Assembly (NCBI GenBank): GCA_047967505.1
Contig: CM106538.1
DNA: 64,000 nucleotides
From: Dipteris shenzhenensis
Lineage: Eukaryota; Polypodiophyta; Polypodiopsida; Gleicheniales
Direction: 5' to 3' (one strand)
Shown here in pieces: positions 56,293 to 64,000 of this stretch (position 1 is the first letter of the stretch; each line of letters begins with the position of its first letter). The notes below the pieces were generated by a model. It was not told where the DNA came from. It saw nothing but the letters and a program-made list of their open reading frames with translations, and searched no databases. A program made the translations under genes and the position numbers.

Positions 56293-58362
56293 ATGCACGG
56301 GGCCATAGCATCCGTTGGTCAGGCCCGGTCAAACTGTGGAGACTGTGGCTTGGTGGAGACTCTGAGCAATTGCAAAGCCAGCGATGGGTGTGCAGTACAG
56401 GTGAATGCACCTAAAGCACAAGAATTGCATGACAAAATTGTCTGGGAAATGCCAAGCTTAGAGGAGGCAATCACCTCTTTAGAACGGACGCCCCAGCTAC
56501 CTTCGATTGACAGCTTTATATGCATTTTGCAAAAGTGTAGAAAAGGAAAAAATCTAGCCTATGCTAAGCGTTTGCATGCCTACATGTGCAAAAGTAAACT
56601 GGAAGCTCATAGATCTCTAGGGAACTACCTTGTCCCCATGCTGGTGGAATGTGGAAGCATATGCGATGCCCAGCAGGTTTTCAACAGGTTGGTTGATGCA
56701 AATGAGCACTCTTGGACGTCTCTCATCATGGGCTATATTGAATGCGGGGAATCACAGCATGCTTTCAACCTCTACGAGAAAATGCAAGGGTATTGGGTAC
56801 GTCCCAGCAAGCATACGTTTGTAGCCCTACTGAAGGCTTGTGCTAGGCTGAAATTTGCAGAAAAAGGTCAAGAAATACACTTTGAGATTGCCAAAAAGGG
56901 GTTGGAAAGTGATCCTTTTGTTGGTGCCACCTTGATTGATATGTATGCCAAATGTCGCTTGCTTGCAGAAGCACAGGACGTGTTTGACAAGCTTCCAATT
57001 CGAGATGTAGTCTCCTGGAGTGCACTGATCACAGGATATGCCGACCACAGGCTTTGTGAGGAAGCACTGAACTGTTTCGAACAGATGCAAATAGAGGGGG
57101 TGTCTCCAGATGCTGTCACTTTTATTTGCATCTTGACAGCATGTTGCAGTGTAGGAAGCATAGACAAGGGTGGGAAGATACACGCAGAGATTGCCAGAAA
57201 GGGGTTGGAAAGTCATCCCTTGGTTGGCACCACCATGGTCAATCTGTATGCCAAATGTGGCTCGCTCGCAAAAGCAGAGGAAGTGTTCTCCAAGATTCCA
57301 GTTCGAGATGTAGTGTCCTGGAATGCACTAATTGCAGGGTATGCCCAAGAGGGTCTTAATGAGGAAGTGCTGAACTGTTTCGAACAGATGCAATTGGAGG
57401 GGTTGTCTCCGATTTCTGTCACATTTGTTTGCGCCTTGAAAGCTTGTGGCAGTATAGGAGCCACAGACAAGGGTGAAGAAATGCATGTCGAGATTGCCAG
57501 AAACGGGTTGGAAAGCAATCCTTTTGTCAGTCCTGCCTTGGTCAATATGTATGCCAAATGTGGTTCGCTTGCAAAAGCAAGGGAAGTTTTTGACAAGCTT
57601 CCAGTTCGAGATGTAGTCTCCTGGAACGCACTAATCACAGGGTATGCCCAACAGGGGCATGGTGAGGAAGCATTGAACTGTTTCGAACAGATGCATTTAG
57701 AGGGAGTGTCTCCGGATGCTGTCACGTTTGTTTGCAGCTTGAAAGCTTGTGGTAGTGTAGGAGCCATAGACAAGGGCCAAGAAATACACACTGAGATAGC
57801 CAGGAAGGGGTTGGAAAGTGATCCTTTCCTTGGTGACACCTTGGTGGATATGTATGCCAAATTTGGCTCGCTTGCAAAAGCACATGAAGTGTTTGACAAG
57901 CTTCCAGCTCGAGAGAAAGTCTCGTGGAGTGCACTACTTGCAGGGTATGCCCAGCTAGGGGAAAGTGATATCGTTTTCCATATGCTCGAGAGAATGCAAG
58001 GAGAAGGCATAATGCCAGACAGAGTCACATTCCTTAGTGTTCTGATTGTCTGCAGTCACTCAGGTCTAGTCGATAAGGGCCAGAAGTACTTTCAGGCCAT
58101 AAGCAAAGACTATGAGATTACTCCAACTATTGAGCACCACAATTGCATGGTTGATCTCCTTGGCCGGGCAGGTCAGTTAGATGAGGCAGTAGCAATTGTG
58201 GAGGAGATGCCTTTCCAACTTGTTCTTGCAGTCTGGCATACTGTGTTGGGTGCTTGTCAAAAGTGGGGTAATGTGGAGGTTGGACAACAGGCCTTTGACC
58301 GTGCACTGCGATTGGATGAAAAGGATGCTGCAACTTATGTCCTGATGTCTAACATCTATTAA
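56293..58362 (+). CDS. PLS-class pentatricopeptide repeat protein, truncated in the E domain
   Basis: ATG 56293 (MHGAIASVGQARSNCG) is the first in-frame ATG after TAA 56257; the frame is open from GTG 56266 but plants need ATG. About 689 residues. After a 90-residue N-terminus come about 17 PPR motifs in P-L-S order, for example VSWNALITGYAQQGHGEEAL (P), VTFVCSLKACGSVGAIDKGQ (L) and LVNMYAKCGSLAKAREVF (S). Then P2, L2 and S2 (HHNCMVDLLGRAGQLDEA), E1 (AVWHTVLGACQKWGNVEVGQ) and the start of E2 (TYVLMSNIY). TAA then ends the frame where relatives continue. PLS proteins bind organelle RNA one base per motif, commonly for C-to-U editing. No DYW deaminase domain is present. The central P-L-S triplets repeat every 303 nt and are very similar, indicating recent internal duplication. 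No clear transit peptide was seen; an upstream exon is possible. Confidence 0.85.
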   Translation: MHGAIASVGQARSNCGDCGLVETLSNCKASDGCAVQVNAPKAQELHDKIVWEMPSLEEAITSLERTPQLPSIDSFICILQKCRKGKNLAYAKRLHAYMCKSKLEAHRSLGNYLVPMLVECGSICDAQQVFNRLVDANEHSWTSLIMGYIECGESQHAFNLYEKMQGYWVRPSKHTFVALLKACARLKFAEKGQEIHFEIAKKGLESDPFVGATLIDMYAKCRLLAEAQDVFDKLPIRDVVSWSALITGYADHRLCEEALNCFEQMQIEGVSPDAVTFICILTACCSVGSIDKGGKIHAEIARKGLESHPLVGTTMVNLYAKCGSLAKAEEVFSKIPVRDVVSWNALIAGYAQEGLNEEVLNCFEQMQLEGLSPISVTFVCALKACGSIGATDKGEEMHVEIARNGLESNPFVSPALVNMYAKCGSLAKAREVFDKLPVRDVVSWNALITGYAQQGHGEEALNCFEQMHLEGVSPDAVTFVCSLKACGSVGAIDKGQEIHTEIARKGLESDPFLGDTLVDMYAKFGSLAKAHEVFDKLPAREKVSWSALLAGYAQLGESDIVFHMLERMQGEGIMPDRVTFLSVLIVCSHSGLVDKGQKYFQAISKDYEITPTIEHHNCMVDLLGRAGQLDEAVAIVEEMPFQLVLAVWHTVLGACQKWGNVEVGQQAFDRALRLDEKDAATYVLMSNIY

Positions 58363-58461
58363 GATGCTTACATGATGGAGGCCAAGAAGAATTTCCAAGC
58401 AATGAACGAAACGACAAGCATGGAAGAAACCAGGACAGAACTGAACTGGAATTCTGCGTAG
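58363..58461 (+). pseudogene. Remnant of PPR E2/E+ region after the stop
   Basis: In frame with the PPR gene after TAA 58360-58362, 32 codons read DAYMMEAKKNFQAMNETTSM and TELNWNSA before TAG. This resembles the fern E2 wording (SNIYADA..M.EDAKKIQAM..), so the stop probably truncated a longer ancestor. No RNA editing acts on nuclear messages, so the stop should be real. Confidence 0.6.
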
Positions 58462-59900
58462 CTTTGTACTGAGGGACATGGGACATTCCCAAAGCAAGGA
58501 TATAAATGCAAAACTAAAAGAGCATTCCTTCAAATGCGGAAAGAAATGTAGTCCGAGATGTGGATTGTGTTCCATGGGACATGTCCAATAATGTAAAGAA
58601 AGATGGGCGATGTAAAGAAAAGTTGGTTATGTGGGCACATCGAGAAGCTTGCCGTTCGTTGTTAATCTGAATACACCCAAGGGGACACCCGTACTCATTG
58701 TCCAAAGTAATCCAGGTTGTGATGATGCCATGCAGCCACTAATATCAATAGTAGAGCAGCTGTCAAGGATGCAAACCACGGTCATGTCTTCCGAAGGAGG
58801 GAAAGTCCTTGTGGCAACTATGGCTGATGCTTCTGCTTCTATATAAGCTAGTGTTCCTCTTATGTCAAATATTAATTCTAGAATGATGGAAGCCAACTTG
58901 GAAGAAAAGCTCATGCATGCATGCTGTTTTGAGATCACACATGTGTCTCTCTTCTAAAGGTGATATCATATTAGCACTAACCTTTTGTAATGGACTCCGT
59001 CTCCACATGGAAGCATACCAGTCCTTTTCTCTTCTACAGCTTTCTTCCTGCAGTTTTCTTTAAGTTTTGAAGGAAAACTGCAATTTCTATGCTTTCCATG
59101 CACCTGTCTCTTTGAAAATTGGAGAATTAGTGGCCTAGGGTGTGGAGAATACCCGGGTAGATTTCTGTTGCCAGAATGTTGCTGTTTATAGACCAGCTGC
59201 AAAAGTTTGGGTTTTTGGTCCAAATTTTAAAATTGAAATCACCTTCAAGAGCAGATTATTGATATAAGTACAGGTTGGATGGAATTGGGAGATGATTTAA
59301 TTGTTAGTAGTTAGCGTGGTTCGCCCTCATGGGAGATAGTTGCTGGTAGGGTTGATTTGATTGGCCCATGCAGGCCTCGAAGGTACTATTGGGCAAGGCC
59401 TCTCATGGAGGACACTTGGCAGTCGAGTCTACGAGGTATTGCATGGCGATTCTACTGGCGGTGACCTTTCGACGCTTGGCGATTTTGAAATGAGACGGAA
59501 AATAATGACATTGCCATAGCTTTGATTCATTACTGATTGGTATTGGTTATCACATTGTAATAACAATATAAAGCTTGAAAAAGACACATCGGAATACATA
59601 AGTACTTCCTCATTCGGAATTCCTGAACACGACACATGCATATTTTGCATGAGGAAGAAATAGATATAGTTACTTGGACACACTTCAAAGCAGTTACATG
59701 CAACTTCCCAAAGGTTTATTATATGCCTTCTACGAGTATCAAAAGAGAAATAGTTTATGACTATAGTTTATGTATGTTGATGGAGCATTTGCTTCCACTG
59801 ACAAACCTGGTGGAACATGGATTTTTGGCCAGCAAAAATGACTGAGACCTGAACCCACTCTCAGTTTGGTTGGTCTATGTCATCAGTATCTGCTAACACA
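58462..59900. other. 3' flank of the PPR gene, no further gene recognised
   Basis: About 1.4 kb without a supported gene. The 58627-58938 minus and 58631-58846 plus frames overlap each other and show no domain. Polyadenylation-like AATAAT and AATATAAA motifs occur but cannot be assigned. Confidence 0.45.
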
Positions 59901-59905
59901 TCTTC

Positions 59906-61172
59906 TGTTGGAAAGGTCACCTCCCCATCTGTAAGCCCCCATATGAGGAGAGCATGGGGGGGGTGGACCTGGCCCCCGAGGGATGGCCACATCAGCAGCA
60001 AGATGGCTGCCATGGGGGCAAAGATCAGAGAGAAAAAGGAAAGTACCTGGACGCATCAAAGTGGCTGCAACACATGGCGTCAAGACCATGGCAGATGGCG
60101 ATGCATACATGGCATAGATTTGGCATGGAAGAGACAGATCTAGAGCAGCACCAAATGGTGGGGTATCCCGGGGTATAGGCGCCTACATGGCGAGCTATCT
60201 GGCGAGCTGTGTGAGTAGGCACATGGCCTGCAACATACCCTAAAGATGGCGCAGGAATATGGCGGGAGAGATCAGCAAACAGGTTGGCCAACAGTAGCGC
60301 TGGTTGGGGCTGGTTGAGCCAGCCAACCAGGCCTTGGTTAGGCTGGTCAAGAGGGCTGGGTCCTTGCCTGGAACAAAGGCTGCAAAGGGCCTAGTAAAGA
60401 CACTTAATAGGGCCCTGGTTGGGCTGGTAGGGGCAGCCAACCAGGTCGGTTTTTAGCCAGCAGACTGAGTCGGCCAAAATAGGGCTGACCAGTCGGCTCT
60501 TTTGACCAGGCCTTGGGACTATAAAAGGAGAGGCCCTGGTCCTCATAATTCATCCACCCATTCAGCAAGAGCAGGAGCAGATAGGAGCAGCCAGAAGACA
60601 CTCCCTTGGGCCTCACACTAGGGGCGAAGGAGAGTGGAAGGTGTGCTGCAGACTGAGTTCCCTAGAGGCTGGACCTTGGCTGTCTTCTAGGGCAGCGAGG
60701 TGTCGTGATCAATATCTTCTGGAGCAGCCATTCACAAGCAGTTTGGAGCACTGGAGCAGCTATCTTGGGGCCTACATTCAGGAGGACCAAGAGGACCTGT
60801 GTGCTGCAGAAAAAGCTTGACAGGGGCTGCCTACCTAGGCTGACACTCAGGGCAGCAAGGTTGAGAAGAACACTCTTGACAGAGAGTCTACATACGCTCG
60901 AGGTGGAGCATGCGGGCTCAGAGATCTAGAAGTGCTTGACATCTAGTAGGAGAACCTTTTGGTATTGTATCATGTCCTACTTTGTGGACGGACGGAAATA
61001 TAAAGTGTTGCTTCTATATTTGTCTCTGAGCATTGTATATTTACTGGCTTGCCATCTATGTACATAAGTTTAAGAAGTTTGTGATTCCACACCCCACACC
61101 ACAGTGTGTGAGCTCCTGGGCAATTCTATCATTCTTCTGCTGTATGTACCCTCTGTTAGGTAATTTCTAACA
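59906..61172 (+). mobile_element. 5' LTR of a non-autonomous LTR element (1267 bp)
   Basis: It starts TGTTGGAAAGGTCACC and ends TAATTTCTAACA. Target duplication TCTTC lies at 59901-59905 and 63993-63997. A TATA box TATAAAAGG at 60520-60528 sits in a region of repeated 'ggctggt'/'accagcc' words that can fold back. A primer site follows. 60-90 aa frames here are also present in the 3' LTR and lack known domains. Confidence 0.92.
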
Positions 61173-61184
61173 TGGTATTAGAGC
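61173..61184 (+). promoter_or_regulatory. Primer binding site of the 59.9-64.0 kb element
   Basis: TGGTATTAGAGC, one C-to-T change from the initiator tRNA-Met primer site, directly after the LTR. Confidence 0.85.
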
Positions 61185-61739
61185 CCAAGTAGGAGGCTCA
61201 CAGGTGTGGGAGCCTGAATTCAGGGACCTTGCTAAAGGATGACCCCGATTCAGAAGCTCTTGGGAATCGACTTCCACGACTGGAGGATGGTGCCCTTGCG
61301 AGAAGGAGGTTGACTTAGGTCAATCAGGTGCATTTAGAGTTCGCGGTCCAGGTTATCTGGAGATGTTCTTTTGTTTTGCGGACCTTGCTAAAGGAAGGAC
61401 GGGTTGAAACAGACCCTCAGAGCATGGTGCCTGGAAGACTCCAGGTTGTTCACTCATTATGAGGGGGACAACTAGTAGATCGTGGCGGCTGGATTGCTCG
61501 AGTTTGAAGGCGGGAGCGTGATTGAAGGTGGTGGTGCCAGGAAGTGCTACCACAGATGGACTTGTGTACTAGGATGGTGTGGGGAAGCGGAACCAGACCT
61601 GGTGGAGCAAGAGCCACTGGACGAAAAGCTAGGAAAAGATTTCGACAGCGAAAGCTTCTAGAGGACTACGACCAGGGACTTACTGGAGCATCGTCATCGA
61701 CGTGTTGGCATTGGGCCGAGATGTGTCAGTGAGAGGTGG
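61185..61739 (+). mobile_element. Internal region of the non-autonomous element (about 0.55 kb)
   Basis: Too short for gag-pol. The longest plus frame, 61544-61732, begins with a non-ATG codon and holds a basic run (RKARKRFRQRKLL) with no known domain. The region ends GTCAGTGAGAGGTGG, a weak polypurine tract. The element must depend on proteins of another element, as TRIM and LARD elements do, though its long LTR with short middle fits neither class well. Confidence 0.8.
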
Positions 61740-63992
61740 TGTTGGAAAGTTCACCTCCCCATCTGTAAGCCCCCATATGAGGAAAGCATTGGGAGGGGGG
61801 GGTTGGACCTGGGTCCTGAGGGATGGCCACATGGGCAGCAAGATGGCTGCCATGGGGGCAGCATGGGGTTAGAGATCAGAGAGAAAAAGGAAAGTACCTA
61901 GACGCATCAAAGTGGCTGCAACACATGGCGTCAAGACCATGGTAGATGGCGATGCATACATGGCATAGATCTGGCCTAGAAGAGACAGATTTGGAGCAGC
62001 ACAAGATGGCAGGGTATCCTGGGGTACAAACGCCTACATGGCGAGCTATCTGGCGAGGTGTTTGGGTAGGCACATGGCCTGCAGCATACCCTAAAGATGG
62101 CGCAGGAATATGGCGGGACAGATCAGCAAACAGGTCGGCCAACAGTAGAGCTGGTTGGGGCTGGTTGAGCCAGCCAACCAGGCCTTGGTTAGGCTGGTCA
62201 AGAGGGCTGGGTCCCTGCGTGGAACAAAGGCTGGAAAGGGCCTAGTAAACCCTTATATAGGGCCCTGGTTGGGCTGGTAGGGGCAGCCAACCAGGTCGGT
62301 TTTCAGCCAGCAGACTGAGTCAGCCAAAATAGGGCTGACCAGTCGGCTATTTTGACCAGGCCTTGGGCCTGTAAAAGGAGAGGCCCTGGGCCTCATAATT
62401 CATCCAACCATTCAGCAAGAGCAGGAGAAGACAGGAGCAGCCAGAAGCCACTCCCTTGGGCCTCACACTAGGGGCGAAGGAGAGTGGAAGGTGTGCTGCA
62501 GACTGAGTTCCCTAGAGGCTGGACCTTGGCTGTCTTCTAGGGCAGCGAGGTGTTGTGATCAATATCTTCTGAAGCAGCCATTCAGCTATCTTGGGGCCTA
62601 CATTCAGGAGGACCAAGAGGACCTGTGTGCTGCAGACAAAGCTTGGCAGGGGCTGTTGGAAAGGTCACCTCCCCATCTGTAAGCCCCCATATGAGGAGAG
62701 CATGGGGGAGGGAGACCTAGGGCAGTACCCAACAGAAAAAGAGAGAAAGGGGCTGCCACATAGACAGCATCATGGCTGTCATGTGGGCAGCACATCTAGA
62801 ACTGTTATGTGCAGGACAGAGGGCCAGAAAAGTGCAGAAGCATGGCTGGGACAGATTGCGATGGATCTAGACAGGAGGCGCACTGTCTGCAGTAGGTTTT
62901 GGGTGGGGCTGGACCCTGTATTTATAGGGCATCTGCCCTTGAAAGGTGGGCCAAGGGCCCTTGTAATGTGTGCCCCAAAAGGGCAGCCCATAGTCCCATA
63001 AATAGGGAGCTGTGGGTCGGTTTTGGTCGGCCAGGGGCAGGTGGCTGAACCGACCAGCAGTCGGCCCTTTCTAGGGCTGCTGGGTCGGTTGGCTGGCCAG
63101 GCCCTTGAGGGCTATATAAGGAGGCCAGTCAGGCCTCATTTCACATCATCTGGAGCAGCAATTCCACCAGCAGAAGGAGCAGCAGCAGGGCTACCTTTGG
63201 GCCTACAGTCAGGAGGAGAAAGAAGTACCTTGTGCTGCAGACTTAGCTTGCAGGAGGCTGCCCACCTAGACTGGTTTCCAGACAGCAAGGTGGAGAAGAT
63301 CATTCTAGACGGAAAGTCTACTCACGCTCGAGGTGGAGCACGCGGACTCTAGTCTAGAGATAGCCAGCAGATAGGAGGAGGACTTTGTGGTAAGATCAGA
63401 GGACCACACCATTGGTGGGACTCTGGATCTGTCTCTCTTGTATTGTGTCCATAGTTGTGGACGGAAATATATTATTTGGTGGTTTCTCTATCTAGTTTGG
63501 TTCATTGTCTATTGATGAGTCTGCACACCTATTGAATGCACATAAGTAAAGAAGTTTGTGATTCCACACCCACACCGCACACTGTGTGAGCTCCTGGGCA
63601 TTATTTCCGCTGCGTGTACCCTCTGTTGGGTCTTTTCTAATAGGGCTGCCTACCTAGGCTGACACTCAGGGCAGCAAGGTTGAGAAGAACACTCTCGACA
63701 GAGAGTCTACATACGCTCGAGGTGGAGCACGTGGGCTCAAAGATCTAGAAGTGCTTGACATCTAGTAGGAGAACCTTTTGGTATTGTATCATGTCCTACT
63801 TTGTGGACGGACGGAAATATAAAGTGTTGCTTCTATATTTGTCTCTGAGCATTGTATATTTACTGGCTTGCACATCTATGCACATAAGTTTAAGAAGTTC
63901 ATGATTCCACACCCCACACCACATTGTGTGAGCTCCTGGGCAATTCTATCAGTCTTCCGCTGTGCGTACCCTCTGGTGGGTAATTTTTAACA
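61740..63992 (+). mobile_element. 3' LTR of the non-autonomous element, split by a solo LTR
   Basis: Parts 61740-62653 and 63647-63992 align with the 5' LTR and together make about 1260 bp. Its TATA box is mutated to TGTAAAAGG (62370-62378). It ends TTTTTAACA at 63992, followed by the target duplication TCTTC. Internal differences include small indels such as 'gcatggggttaga' at about 61861-61873. Confidence 0.9.
62654..63642 (+). mobile_element. Nested solo LTR of a related family (989 bp)
   Basis: It shares its first 65 bases or so with the host LTR and has a similar 3' end ('gagctcctgggca', 'taccctctgttgg'), but the middle differs. It ends TTTTCTAATA, where the final CA appears as TA. TATA box TATATAAG at 63113-63120. 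Flanking GGGC (62650-62653 and 63643-63646) is the visible part of the target duplication. It interrupts 'aggggctgcctacc' of the host LTR, intact at about 60826. Confidence 0.85.
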
Positions 63993-64000
63993 TCTTCTTG

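Noticed and set aside
57213-58028. 271-aa minus-strand frame opposite the PPR gene
   Set aside because: It mirrors the repeated PPR codons and has the same 303-nt periodicity; a shadow frame.
58360-58362. Rescue of the PPR stop by U-to-C RNA editing, common in ferns
   Set aside because: That editing acts on organelle transcripts; this is a nuclear gene surrounded by nuclear retrotransposons.
61544-61732. Basic 62-aa frame as a gag remnant
   Set aside because: It begins with a non-ATG codon and has no Cys-His motif or gag signature.

Overview
The window is nuclear DNA of a land plant, most likely a homosporous fern. The only well-preserved host gene is a PLS-class pentatricopeptide repeat (PPR) gene at about 56.3-58.4 kb. 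Its phrasing (GLESDPFVG, DMYAKCGSLAKA, VRDVVSWNALI) is the style I associate with the huge fern PPR families. Nearly everything else is Ty1/copia and Ty3/gypsy LTR retrotransposon sequence at several stages of decay. The fern call rests on recall of protein style, not on a search. Several of the open frames in this window begin with GTG, TTG or CTG; plant starts must be ATG, so I moved starts accordingly.

Layout. 1-6.3 kb is a mosaic: a copia-type LTR with primer site (minus), pieces of a gypsy family called G here (both strands), the 5' half of one copia element (Copia-4, minus) and the 3' half of another (Copia-5, plus), embedded in a minus-strand G LTR. 6.3-20.4 kb is gene-poor: tandem and inverted repeats, a foldback MITE, a copia gag-protease relic and a decayed transposase-like gene at 15.1-17.5 kb (minus). 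20.6-24.3 kb is a complete but decayed, internally deleted copia element (Copia-2) with 5-bp target duplication AGGGG. 25-29.4 kb holds weak protein relics, one resembling the RPA1 OB fold, and a candidate short LTR.

29.4-48.7 kb is one nested structure. A G-family gypsy element (G1) with about 1.2-1.4 kb LTRs keeps gag and protease but has lost RT, RNase H and the integrase core. Its leader is split by a minus-strand copia element (Copia-3), which itself carries a solo LTR (TSD GTCTA). Its gag is split inside a zinc knuckle by a young plus-strand copia element (Copia-1, TSD CACAC, LTRs differing at 4 of 298 positions by eye). 48.7-54.1 kb is a second gypsy element, chromovirus-like (minus), cut off in RNase H by the G1 3' LTR. 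54.1-59.9 kb is the low-copy island with the PPR gene. 59.9-64.0 kb is a complete non-autonomous element with 1.27-kb LTRs, a 0.57-kb non-coding middle, TSD TCTTC, and a related solo LTR nested in its 3' LTR.

The host gene product is expected to be an organelle RNA-binding protein; the elements have no host role visible here. The most unusual signal is in the G-family LTRs: just upstream of the TATA box lies a 13-bp tandem array carrying about 10 to 19 copies of CATGCA, the core of the plant RY/Sph element read by B3-domain regulators.
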